A stretch of DNA of 64,000 bases, from positions 17,814 to 81,813 of the forward strand of contig DIVG01000006.1 in the NCBI GenBank assembly GCA_002422425.1, in the 5' to 3' direction. The position numbers and the translations under genes were made by a program. Position 1 is the first letter of the stretch; each line of letters starts with the position of its first letter. The stretch comes from Akkermansiaceae bacterium UBA6138 (GTDB lineage: Bacteria; Verrucomicrobiota; Verrucomicrobiia; Verrucomicrobiales; DEV007). A model generated the notes under the pieces. It had not been told where the DNA came from. It searched no databases and saw nothing but the letters and a program-made list of their open reading frames with translations. This document shows, piece after piece, positions 35,667 through 44,040 of this stretch.

Positions 35667-36803
35667 TTAAATCCTCAACTCCATGACCTTGAACTGCTGC
35701 CCCATCAGTGAGGGATGCGTCAGGGTCTGAAACTGACGCAGGCGCTTCGCCGTGGCAGCATCGGGAACCTGTCCCTCAAGCGAGAGCAGCCAGGGGCGAG
35801 CCGCATCAATCAGAAAGTGGTGCTGGTCCGTGAATCGTGAGCGTTTCAGCCCGGACCGGACCGCCGCCTCCTCCAGACGGGTAAAGTCAAGATGAGCCGT
35901 GATGTCCTGCCGCCCCGGCGAAGCGAAGGGATCTTCACTTGCACGATGCCCCTGGTAACAGCGCAAAGTGCCGGTGCGCCTTGAGGGGGCGTAATAATCA
36001 ACGCGTTCGTAGCCGTAATCAATGATCCACCAGATTCCCTTTTCCTCGAAAAGCGTCGCATTTTCCGCCATCCAGTGATCGACCGAGAGAGCAACTTCGG
36101 TGTGATAACCGTCGCAAAAGCCATGCCCCAATTCAGCGGCGAAAGGCCTCAGCGGCTCCGGTAGAGACCGCGACACCCAGGCCAGGCCGTCGCCACTCCC
36201 GTTCAACCCGACACAGCGCTCGTGCCACTCCCCCTCCAGGTAAACAAGGCAGTGAACGGGAAAAGCATCGAGGAGCTCGTTGCACAGAAATAGCCCGCAG
36301 GATGCCTTTGCCGCAGCGACATCCCCGACCACCTCGATTCCCCTCCCTTCAGGGTCTCTCGCAAGACGCTCCTCCAGGGCCGCCCGCACTGCCGGGCGCG
36401 GTTCGATGATTCGGTAGACCACATCTCCGGCAAAAACCGGGTCGATTGCGCGCAAGCCCGACATCACATCCCTCGCGAGACGCCCATCGTGAGCCCCCTG
36501 CTCCACGATTACGGGCCTTCCGGCCCCGCCAAACTCCCCCTGCCACGCGCTGCGGAAAGCATGAGCCAGCAGAAATCCGAACGTCGCGCCCACTGAAACA
36601 CTGGTGTAGAAATCCCCCGGGCGGCCGATCACCCTGGAAAAAGGCTCCGTATAATAACCGTAATCATCATGGTAAAGTGATATTTCCATGAACTCGACAA
36701 AAGACATCGAGATGTCCGGACTTTTCGCTATTCTTTGAAAGACGAGATCGAAAAGGGGCGTATCTTCTGTGCCGTCGGGGTGTCTTTCCCTTGTCTTTTG
36801 CAT
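35667..36803 (-). CDS. MidA/NDUFAF7-type SAM-dependent methyltransferase
   Basis: A 378-residue protein of the PF02636 family (COG1565), to which NDUFAF7 belongs. Recognisable are MEISLYHDDYGYYTE near the start, the glycine-rich RPGDFYTSVSVG, the SAM-binding VIVEQGAHDGRLARDVM and the LFLCNELLDAFPVHCLVY block. NDUFAF7 methylates an arginine of complex I; the bacterial role is less clear. The start at 36803 is preferred because a longer reading frame would run into the divergent penicillin-binding protein gene, 45 bases away. It is convergent with the SDR gene. Confidence 0.9.
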   Translation of the reverse strand: MQKTRERHPDGTEDTPLFDLVFQRIAKSPDISMSFVEFMEISLYHDDYGYYTEPFSRVIGRPGDFYTSVSVGATFGFLLAHAFRSAWQGEFGGAGRPVIVEQGAHDGRLARDVMSGLRAIDPVFAGDVVYRIIEPRPAVRAALEERLARDPEGRGIEVVGDVAAAKASCGLFLCNELLDAFPVHCLVYLEGEWHERCVGLNGSGDGLAWVSRSLPEPLRPFAAELGHGFCDGYHTEVALSVDHWMAENATLFEEKGIWWIIDYGYERVDYYAPSRRTGTLRCYQGHRASEDPFASPGRQDITAHLDFTRLEEAAVRSGLKRSRFTDQHHFLIDAARPWLLSLEGQVPDAATAKRLRQFQTLTHPSLMGQQFKVMELRI

Positions 36804-36848
36804 CGACCGATACCCTAACGCTTCAAACCCTTTTGACAAAATCCTTCC

Positions 36849-39470
36849 GTGGCAGACGACTTTGAAGATATTGATTTTGACGCGATCGGCCGATCCGGGA
36901 GCAATGTGCCCGTCAGCCCTATCATCCCGCTCCCGCCCTTGAATGACGGAGAACGGACACGGCTGCAGCGGCGGCGACGCAGCCTCTTCTGGCTGAAATT
37001 CTGCGGCTTTCTCTGTCTGATGGTTTTTGTGATGGGAGTGATCGGAATCGCCGGAGCATTCTTCTACCTGAAGCCGCGCTATGACCTCGCCCAGTCCTTC
37101 GATCTCTCCGCACTTGAGGAGGTCGAGGTCGCCAGCCGTATCCTTGACCGGAACGGAAAAGAACTCGGACGGATCTTCGTTCAGAACCGACGACCCGTAG
37201 CACTTGAAAATGTTTCGAATCACTTTGTCAATGCGCTCCTCTCCGCCGAGGACAGCCGCTTCTACCAGCATGATGGCGTTGATTATGTCGGGATCATCCG
37301 GGCCATCTATTCCAGCCTGCGGTCGAAAGGAATCAACCAGGGTGCCTCGACGATCACCCAACAGCTGGCGCGCCAGACCTTCGAATTGAAAGACCGCTCC
37401 CTGAGCCGCAAGTTCACCGAAATCTTCCTCGCCCAGCGCATCGAGAGACGGATCGGGAGCAAGCAGCGCATCCTCGAACTCTACGTGAACCGAATTTACT
37501 TCGGTGGCGGCTATTACGGGATCGCCGCCGCTTCGGAAGGATACTTCGGAAAAGAACCCGACCGCCTCTCTCTTGTTGAAGCCGCCACTCTGGCCGCCAC
37601 TATTCCCAACCCTTACCACCGGTCACCGCGGAGCTTCCCCGAGGCATCGATGCGCTGGCGAAATCACATCCTCAACCGGATGGAGGCCGAAGGCCATATC
37701 GACAAAGACACCCGCGACCGGCTCCGCGACACCGGGGTGCAGACCGTCGCTAAAGGAAACATCACCGGTAAGTCAGCCTTTGTTTATGAGAAAGTGCGGC
37801 AGGAGGTCATTGAACTGCTCGGTTACGAGGCGGTCTCGAAGGGTGGCTTCAGCATCCACACCACCATCGACAGAGAGCTCCAGGAGAAGGCCGAAGCGGC
37901 GTTGAAAGAGCGGCTCGGCCTGATCGAGCAACATCCTGATTTCAAGCATTCCACGCTGCGGGAGTACAAAGAGAAAAAAGCGGCTTTCCAGGAGTCGGCC
38001 CACCCCGATCAGACCTTTCCAGCGCCGAAATACCTCCAGGGAGCGCTTCTCATGATCGACAACAAGACCGGGGCAACCATCGCCCGCGTCGGCGGTCGGG
38101 ACTTCAGCGACAGCATGTTCGACCGCGTCTCCCAGGGGAAACGCCCGGTTGGAACGGCCTTCAAGCCCTTTGTCTACGCGGCGGCATTCGAAGCGGGCTT
38201 TTTCCCGGGGACCCTTGTCGATGATACTCCGATGGATACGCGGCAGGTCATGGTCGGCGGAACCACAGGCATTCTCGGAGAATGGGGCCCTGAAAACGTC
38301 GCAAACGTCTACGAGAATGTTATTACCGCGCGCCGCGCGCTCGCCAGGTCAAAAAACGCCGCCACCGTTCGCCTTGGACAAAAAGTGGGAATCGAGCCAG
38401 TTGTGAGGTTGGCGCAGAACGCGGGCTTGAGCTTCGGGGGTGATTTGCAAAAGTTCAATGCCACCTTCCTCGGACGCAACCCCTCCTCGCCTGAAGACCT
38501 CTGTCTCGCCTACACGATCTTCCCCAACAACGGCCGCCGGGCCGAGAAGACCCACATCATCGCCAACATTAAGGACAGTCTCGGCAACATCATCTACACC
38601 CCCAGCATTGCCATGAAGAGCGGTCAGGCGATCGATCGTTATACGGCACATCAGATCAATAGCATCCTTTCGGACTCCTTCGACTATGGCACCGGCGGTA
38701 AAGCCCGGGCGGAATACGGGCTCGGTGAATACCCCGTCGCCGGGAAGAGCGGCACGGAATATGACTTCACCGACAACTGGTTCATCGGTTACACCTCAGA
38801 GGTGACCTGCGTCGTGTGGGCCGGCTTCGATCAAAGTGCGTCCATCTACCCCGGCGCTTTCAGTTCCGACACTGTCCTGCCCGTGTGGACGCTCGTGATG
38901 AACGAAGCGGCGAAGACTTTCGAACCCAAAGCGTTTCTCCCTCCGCCCGATGCCGAACCGGTCGAAATCTGCCTGAAGTCCGGGGAGCTCGCCTCGGATG
39001 ACTGCTATGAAGTCCTCCAGAAAGCCGACGGAATCTCCTCGCAGGTGCGCTGCACTTACAATGAATTCCTTCGTCCCGGGACAAATCTTGAGATGATCTG
39101 CCATATCCACGGGAAGGGAGGCAACCGACTCCGCCAGCTCACAAACCAGACAAAGAAAGGTCCACTCGTAGCGAGCTATGTCGTGCAGGAAAATGCGAGC
39201 CCGGTCCTGCCGGTGGCCCCGACTATCATTGGCACGGATGATCCCTATAATTCTTTTGCTCCCGTCATCCGCGCGAGGGTCGCTCCGGTCGTCGCGCAAG
39301 TGATCGAACCGGGCGATGACGGCGACCCGGCGGCACCTGGTGCGCCTGCGGAGGAAATCGGGAACAACGGGATCCCGGTGGCGCGGCCGGTCATGACCGA
39401 TAGCGAAGACGAAGAACTGCCCGCCCAACGGGTTCGCCCCCCCGCCCCACGCGCGATTGAATTCGATTAG
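36849..39470 (+). CDS. Class A penicillin-binding protein (GT51 plus transpeptidase), TxxK variant
   Basis: An 873-residue bifunctional peptidoglycan synthase, starting at GTG. One membrane helix (about 48-72) precedes the GT51 glycosyltransferase with E134 in AEDSRFYQHDG and GASTITQQLARQ. The transpeptidase domain follows; its motifs are TAFK (436-439) where SxxK is expected, SKN (501-503), and KSGT (633-636). The nucleophile position therefore carries Thr by codon (ACG). The tail after 750 is Pro/Asp-rich and disordered. The gene is divergent from the MidA gene, 45 bases away. The protein would polymerise and crosslink peptidoglycan if Thr can act, otherwise only polymerise. Confidence 0.92.
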   Translation: MADDFEDIDFDAIGRSGSNVPVSPIIPLPPLNDGERTRLQRRRRSLFWLKFCGFLCLMVFVMGVIGIAGAFFYLKPRYDLAQSFDLSALEEVEVASRILDRNGKELGRIFVQNRRPVALENVSNHFVNALLSAEDSRFYQHDGVDYVGIIRAIYSSLRSKGINQGASTITQQLARQTFELKDRSLSRKFTEIFLAQRIERRIGSKQRILELYVNRIYFGGGYYGIAAASEGYFGKEPDRLSLVEAATLAATIPNPYHRSPRSFPEASMRWRNHILNRMEAEGHIDKDTRDRLRDTGVQTVAKGNITGKSAFVYEKVRQEVIELLGYEAVSKGGFSIHTTIDRELQEKAEAALKERLGLIEQHPDFKHSTLREYKEKKAAFQESAHPDQTFPAPKYLQGALLMIDNKTGATIARVGGRDFSDSMFDRVSQGKRPVGTAFKPFVYAAAFEAGFFPGTLVDDTPMDTRQVMVGGTTGILGEWGPENVANVYENVITARRALARSKNAATVRLGQKVGIEPVVRLAQNAGLSFGGDLQKFNATFLGRNPSSPEDLCLAYTIFPNNGRRAEKTHIIANIKDSLGNIIYTPSIAMKSGQAIDRYTAHQINSILSDSFDYGTGGKARAEYGLGEYPVAGKSGTEYDFTDNWFIGYTSEVTCVVWAGFDQSASIYPGAFSSDTVLPVWTLVMNEAAKTFEPKAFLPPPDAEPVEICLKSGELASDDCYEVLQKADGISSQVRCTYNEFLRPGTNLEMICHIHGKGGNRLRQLTNQTKKGPLVASYVVQENASPVLPVAPTIIGTDDPYNSFAPVIRARVAPVVAQVIEPGDDGDPAAPGAPAEEIGNNGIPVARPVMTDSEDEELPAQRVRPPAPRAIEFD

Positions 39471-39519
39471 AATATCCACTCAGGGTGACAGGGCAACGTT
39501 TCCCAACACAAGCTCGCAC

Positions 39520-39888
39520 ATGCTAACGATCATCAAACTTCTCGTTTCCGCCGGTCTCATCTACACGGTGAATGAAATTGTCATCACCCGAAGCCGCCCC
39601 TTTCTCGGGAGTCTCATCGCCTCCCTGCCGCTCGTCTCGTTAATCACCTTCGTCTGGATCTGGTTCGGCATGCAGGGAGATCCCGCCGCACGGGCTGAGA
39701 AACTTGCCGCTCACTCCACCGGGGTCTTCTGGTTCGTCCTGCCAAGCCTGCCCATGTTCCTTGTCTTTCCCTGGCTCCTCCGCAAAGGGATCTCCTTCTG
39801 GCCGACGCTGCTACTCTGCTGTCTCCTCACCATGATGCTCTACGCGGGCATGGTCGTGATTCTGAAGCGCTTCGGAATCGACATGTAG
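39520..39888 (+). CDS. DUF3147 family membrane protein
   Basis: A 122-residue integral membrane protein with about four hydrophobic segments, matching DUF3147 by LLVSAGLIYTVNEI at the start, GSLIASLPLVSL, FWFVLPSLPMF and a final FWPTLLLCCLLT. The family is widespread and unstudied; members are short and found near various genes. The start at 39520 is the ATG directly before the first helix. It lies 50 bases after the penicillin-binding protein gene on the same strand and is convergent with the Fe-S carrier gene. Confidence 0.87.
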   Translation: MLTIIKLLVSAGLIYTVNEIVITRSRPFLGSLIASLPLVSLITFVWIWFGMQGDPAARAEKLAAHSTGVFWFVLPSLPMFLVFPWLLRKGISFWPTLLLCCLLTMMLYAGMVVILKRFGIDM

Positions 39889-39905
39889 GAAAAGAGCCCA
39901 GGCTC

Positions 39906-40268
39906 CTAGGCGGCAAAACTTTCTCCGCACGAGCAGGTCACGACGGCATTCGGATTCGTCACCTTGAAACCGCCCTGCTGCAGGTCATCGCTGTAATCAA
40001 GCTCGGAGCCGGTCACAAAAAGGGCGCTTTTCGGGTCAATCACGACACGCACTTCATTCGACTGGATAAGGATGTCGCGATTCGCCGGTCCATCGACGAG
40101 GTCCATCTTATACTGCAAGCCCGAACATCCTCCACCGATAACGGCGACACGGAGAGCTCCATGATCGAGCCGCCCCTGCTTCTTTAAGAGCGAGCGCAGC
40201 TTTTGCGATGCGCCGTCCAGCACCTTGATCAGGGTTTCGTTACCGACCTTGTAGTTTACCTCTGTCAC
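39906..40268 (-). CDS. A-type Fe-S carrier protein (IscA/ErpA/SufA-like)
   Basis: A 120-residue HesB/IscA-family protein that carries Fe-S clusters to targets. The three cysteines used for cluster binding are in GGGCSGLQYKMDLVD (first) and CSCGESF (the pair at 115/117). The length and a single domain agree with IscA/ErpA/SufA, but which subtype cannot be told. It is the last gene of a co-directional minus-strand run that begins with an OmpA-like gene. Functionally it belongs with the suf genes at 1.8-5.9 kb, which are not adjacent. Confidence 0.94.
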   Translation of the reverse strand: MTEVNYKVGNETLIKVLDGASQKLRSLLKKQGRLDHGALRVAVIGGGCSGLQYKMDLVDGPANRDILIQSNEVRVVIDPKSALFVTGSELDYSDDLQQGGFKVTNPNAVVTCSCGESFAA

Positions 40269-40318
40269 GTCGCAAAATTCGGGCAGGGCGGGGGCCGGCG
40301 CAAGTCGGAATAACCGAA

Positions 40319-42328
40319 TCAGGAGGAAAGCATCTCCTTCATCCTTGCGAAGTAATCGGATGCGTAATCCTCGTCAGCCGGAGCCGCCGCCAGAGTGGAG
40401 TGGTCTGTCTCGATGAGCTCCTCCTTGCTAAGCTCGCGGAAAAAGGAACTCGGCTGACAGGGCATCTTGTCCCCATATCGCTTGCGGCTGCGACACCAGG
40501 TGATGGTGAGGTCTTCCTTCGCCCGGGTGATCCCGACGTAAAGCAACCGCCTTTCCTCATCACGACTTCCCTCCTCGAGTGAGCGCGAGTGAGGGAGAAT
40601 GCCTTCCTCCACCCCGATGATGTGACAGACAGGGAACTCGAGCCCCTTCGCCGCGTGCATCGTGATAAGAGAGACCCCGTTGCCCTCGGCCTCGTTCTTC
40701 GCATCTTCGCGATCCTGCATGAGGGCCACACTGTCGAGATACCCGCGAAGACCGCGCTTCGACTTTTCGAAATGGCTGTGCATCCCGTCGATCAGTTCGG
40801 AGACATTCTTGCGGCGACTGTCGACCTCCTCGGGCGTCTTGCAGTTCTTCTTAAGGAACTCGGCGTAGCTGATTTCCCTGATCAGCTCTTCAGTCATCGC
40901 CGCATAGTTCGCCGACTTCGTATGGGCAATGTCAGAATAGCGGTAAATGAAGCCGGTAAAAGCCTCAATCGCCTTCTGCGCGCGTGAAGTAAGGCTGCCG
41001 AGGAAATCGATATCGTTCAACGCGGTGAAGACGCTCATCTGGTGATCGATGCTGAATTGCGTCGCGAGCGCGATCGTCCCCTCTCCGATTCCGCGCGGCG
41101 GCGTCGAGATAACACGCAGGAGACTGACATCATCGTCGTGATTCAGAAAGAGCGCCAAATAAGCGAGGATATCCTTGATTTCACGACGCTCGTAAAAGGA
41201 CTGTCCACCGATGAGCTTGTAGGGAATCTCGTTCTCACGGAGCTTCTCCTCCATCACGCGGGACTGGCTGTTCATCCGGAACAATATCGCCATGTCATCG
41301 TAGGGGCGCCGCCCGATACGATGGCGGTCCAGCATTTCGCCAATGACCCAGTCGGCCTCGGTCTCGGCATCAGGCATGGCGACCAGGCGGACCTTTTCAC
41401 CTTCGCCCCTCCCGCTCCACAGGGTCTTGTCCCGACGATGTAAGTTATGCCGGATAAGGCTGTTGGCGAGCCGCAAAATGCAATTCGTCGAGCGATAATT
41501 CTCCTCAAGCTTGATCACCGTCGGATTCGGGTACATTTGCTCGAAGCCGAGGATATTCGTAATGTCGGCGCCGCGCCAGCCGTAGATGCTCTGGTCATCG
41601 TCCCCGACGACACAGATATTGCGTTCCTCACCGACGAGCAACCTGAGTAAATCCATCTGCAGGTGATTCGTGTCCTGAAACTCGTCCACCATGATATACC
41701 GGAAACGCCGCTGCCATTCCCGGCGGATGTCGGCGTTTTCCTGCAACCCCCGCACCGCGAGAATGATGAGATCGTCGAAGTCGACCGCATTAAGCAACTT
41801 CAGCTCCCGCTGGTAAGTGCGGTAGACCTCGCTGATAAGCGAGTCCTCCATCTCGCTGACGGGTTTTCCGGTATTCTTGGCCTGGCTGATAAGCATATTC
41901 GCCAGCTTCGGGTCAAGACTCTCGTCCTTGCCGATTTTTCGGACGATGATACGGCGCAGCAGTCCCACCTGATCGCTCTGCGTGTAGATCGAGAAGCTCT
42001 TTTTATAGCCGAGGCGCTCAATGCAGGTCCGCAGGATGCGCACACAGAGACTATGAAAAGTCGAGATCGTGACCCGCTCCGCCACTTCCGGGTCGATCAT
42101 CGTCCCGACCCGTTCGCGCATCTCATTGGCCGCCTTGTTCGTGAAAGTCACTGCGAGGATCTGTCCGGGCGGGATGCCGTCGTAGACCATGCCCGCGATG
42201 CGGGTGGTGATGACGCGCGTCTTACCGGTGCCGGCTCCGGCGAGGATGAGGACGGGCCCGTGAATCTGCTCGGCCGCGGCACGCTGGGGAGGATTGAGGG
42301 CAAGCAGGCCCTTCTTGGAATATTTCAA
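40319..42328 (-). CDS. UvrD/Rep-type ATP-dependent DNA helicase
   Basis: A 669-residue superfamily 1A helicase with all motifs: Walker A GAGTGKTR (31-38), motif Ia LAVTFTNKAANEM, motif II VDEFQDTN, motif III VGDDDQSIYGWRGA, motif IV and V (LEENYRST, TMHAAKGLEF), and motif VI (LLYVGITRAKEDL). The domain order with 1A, 1B, 2A, 2B segments is that of PcrA, UvrD and Rep; length is like Rep. It would unwind DNA 3'-5' in repair or restart of replication. It is between DUF4870 and the A-type Fe-S carrier on the minus strand, gaps of 50 bases on both sides. Confidence 0.95.
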   Translation of the reverse strand: MKYSKKGLLALNPPQRAAAEQIHGPVLILAGAGTGKTRVITTRIAGMVYDGIPPGQILAVTFTNKAANEMRERVGTMIDPEVAERVTISTFHSLCVRILRTCIERLGYKKSFSIYTQSDQVGLLRRIIVRKIGKDESLDPKLANMLISQAKNTGKPVSEMEDSLISEVYRTYQRELKLLNAVDFDDLIILAVRGLQENADIRREWQRRFRYIMVDEFQDTNHLQMDLLRLLVGEERNICVVGDDDQSIYGWRGADITNILGFEQMYPNPTVIKLEENYRSTNCILRLANSLIRHNLHRRDKTLWSGRGEGEKVRLVAMPDAETEADWVIGEMLDRHRIGRRPYDDMAILFRMNSQSRVMEEKLRENEIPYKLIGGQSFYERREIKDILAYLALFLNHDDDVSLLRVISTPPRGIGEGTIALATQFSIDHQMSVFTALNDIDFLGSLTSRAQKAIEAFTGFIYRYSDIAHTKSANYAAMTEELIREISYAEFLKKNCKTPEEVDSRRKNVSELIDGMHSHFEKSKRGLRGYLDSVALMQDREDAKNEAEGNGVSLITMHAAKGLEFPVCHIIGVEEGILPHSRSLEEGSRDEERRLLYVGITRAKEDLTITWCRSRKRYGDKMPCQPSSFFRELSKEELIETDHSTLAAAPADEDYASDYFARMKEMLSS

Positions 42329-42378
42329 GTGCCGGAGGACGTTGAGCCGTTAAGGGAGGAAGAGAAGACAACGCGGAG

Positions 42379-42840
42379 TTATTTGATCAGGCGAATCGCG
42401 AAAGGATAGCGATAGGCGACCCCGTTGTTAGCCTCAAGGCAACCGAGTATTCCGAAAACAAGGCCGGCAACAGCTAATGCAGGGATAAAGAGCACAGAAA
42501 AGCACTGCACGACAGGGACCACGCTCAGGAACCCCGCCATAATATAACCGATCAGAATCGTGAGTTGAAAGTTGAGCGCCTCCTTGCCCTGATCGTTCAC
42601 GAAAGGACTTTCATCCTTCTTGATCAGCCAGATGACGAGAGGTCCCAGGACATTAGTAACGGCACCGAGAAGATGCGCGAGCAGCGCCATGGTCTTTTCC
42701 TCGGATTCCGGCATTCTGCCAAGACCGGGAACCACTCCCGCCGAAGGAGGGGGGGGCGACAATTTCGCTACCCCGGGGACAGCGGCATCCTGCGCCGACG
42801 GATTCTCATCAAACGGGGGCGGGGTGTCCTGATCGCTCAT
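42379..42840 (-). CDS. DUF4870 membrane protein
   Basis: A 153-residue protein with an acidic, Pro-rich N-terminal 40 residues and a DUF4870 domain of about three membrane segments. The family signature is MALLAHLLGAVTNVLGPLVIWLIKKD (about 50-75), then NDQGKEALNFQLTI and the last segment ending FAIRLIK. The function is unknown. The ATG at 42840 gives the shorter form; a longer frame would begin at 42879 with a basic stretch, less plausible. It lies between queC and the helicase gene with about 50-base gaps. Confidence 0.87.
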   Translation of the reverse strand: MSDQDTPPPFDENPSAQDAAVPGVAKLSPPPPSAGVVPGLGRMPESEEKTMALLAHLLGAVTNVLGPLVIWLIKKDESPFVNDQGKEALNFQLTILIGYIMAGFLSVVPVVQCFSVLFIPALAVAGLVFGILGCLEANNGVAYRYPFAIRLIK

Positions 42841-42887
42841 CCCTCTCAATAAAGACGTTTTAAATCGAACTTCAAGCAAATTGAGGG

Positions 42888-43550
42888 TTAACTTTCCCTG
42901 TCGTAAACGGTCGGATCGTCCAAGCCGGCCAAGGCAAACGCCTCTTTCCGCTCAACGCAGGTGCCGCATTTCCCGCAGTGGAACCGCCCGCCCTTGTAAC
43001 ACGACCAGGTCATTCCGAAGTCGACGCCGCGCTTTGCCCCGACGGCAGCGATGTCCTCTTTCCGCACGGCGATGAAGGGGCGCAGCACCTCGATCCCGAC
43101 GTAGGTCCCCGCCCGAATCGCCTCCGCCATCGGCACCATAAAATCTTCCCGGCAGTCGGGATAGATCGCATGGTCGCCCGAATGCGCCGCGATGACAATG
43201 CCCTCCGCCCCGAGGCTCTCCGCATAGCCGGCCGCCACCGCAAGCATGATGCCGTTGCGAAAGGGCACCACGGTCTGCTTCATGTTTCCGTCCTCGTAGT
43301 GACCTTCCGGAATTTCCCCGCCGCTCCTGAGGAGATCACTCGCAAAAAGCTCATCGATAAAGCCGAGCTTCACGATCTCGTGTTTCACCCCAAGATGATC
43401 ACAGTGGTGGGCCGCGAAAGGGATCTCGCGGTCATTGTGCTTCGAACCGTAGTCGAAGCTCAGACCCGCAACCACCTCGTGCGTGACAGCCGCTTCATAG
43501 AGGGCGGTGACGGAATCCATCCCCCCGCTCACGAGGACGATGACCTTCAT
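42888..43550 (-). CDS. queC: 7-cyano-7-deazaguanine synthase QueC
   Basis: A 220-residue ATP-dependent enzyme that converts 7-carboxy-7-deazaguanine to preQ0 in queuosine synthesis. The PP-loop SGGMDS is at residues 8-13 and the C-terminal zinc-binding site has CYKGG followed by HCGKCGTC (about 185-200). The ATG overlaps the queF stop codon by an ATGA, so translation is coupled. The pathway's queD and queE are not in the window. The downstream gene (DUF4870) is 47 bases away. Confidence 0.96.
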   Translation of the reverse strand: MKVIVLVSGGMDSVTALYEAAVTHEVVAGLSFDYGSKHNDREIPFAAHHCDHLGVKHEIVKLGFIDELFASDLLRSGGEIPEGHYEDGNMKQTVVPFRNGIMLAVAAGYAESLGAEGIVIAAHSGDHAIYPDCREDFMVPMAEAIRAGTYVGIEVLRPFIAVRKEDIAAVGAKRGVDFGMTWSCYKGGRFHCGKCGTCVERKEAFALAGLDDPTVYDRES

Positions 43551-43993
43551 TTCAGCTCCTCAAGGCCTCCGTCGGGGTAGGACGCCGTCGCGGTGAGACG
43601 TATTCCGCCGCGCGGGGAAAACCGCCCTTTCACAAGGAGCCGGCGGGGCGCGCAGGCACCCGCGATGTCGTCGAGGATGCGATTGACGATGTCCTCGTTG
43701 AACGAGGGCAGGTTGCGGAAAGAGGCGAGGTAGAATTTCAGCGACTTCGTCTCGACGCAGAGCGCGTCGGGGATGTACTTGATCGTGAGATGCGCCGTGT
43801 CGGGCTGACCCGTGACCGGGCAGAGGGAGCTGAACTCGGGATAATCAAGTTCGATCCAGTAATTGCGTCCCGCATTGCGATTGGGAAAAAGCTCCAACTT
43901 TGCCTCACCGGGTGAACGGGGAAGACGATTTTCGCTATGGCCGAGCAGAGTCAGGTCGCCGGTCGAGGGAGGCGCGGGAGATATGTCACTCAT
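43547..43993 (-). CDS. queF: NADPH-dependent preQ0 reductase QueF, His replaced by Asn
   Basis: A 148-residue tunneling-fold (T-fold) enzyme that reduces the nitrile preQ0 to the amine preQ1. The thioimide-forming Cys is C58 in SSLCPVTGQPD, with D65 seven residues later, both as in the short (type I) QueF. In the segment SFRNLPSFNEDIVNRI the usual FHE reads FNE (N99, E100), so the conserved His of the family is Asn here. It overlaps queC by 4 bases. The preQ0 must come from QueC just downstream, making the two a functional unit. Confidence 0.93.
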   Translation of the reverse strand: MSDISPAPPSTGDLTLLGHSENRLPRSPGEAKLELFPNRNAGRNYWIELDYPEFSSLCPVTGQPDTAHLTIKYIPDALCVETKSLKFYLASFRNLPSFNEDIVNRILDDIAGACAPRRLLVKGRFSPRGGIRLTATASYPDGGLEELK

Positions 43994-44040
43994 CAGGATG
44001 GGGAAGCAGCAAAACCACGGGAATGGCCCGCCGCAAGCGA

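Noticed and set aside
36833..36838. TTGACA upstream of the penicillin-binding protein gene
   Set aside because: A -10 at normal spacing would fall inside the coding region, past the GTG start, so it cannot drive this gene as annotated.
36804..37619. Long minus-strand frame extending the methyltransferase N-terminus
   Set aside because: It overlaps the divergent penicillin-binding protein gene and lacks any family similarity; the Met at 36803 gives a normal start.
43994..44040. Possible preQ1 riboswitch upstream of queF
   Set aside because: The 47-base gap lacks the short A-rich aptamer pattern; no preQ1 motif could be found.
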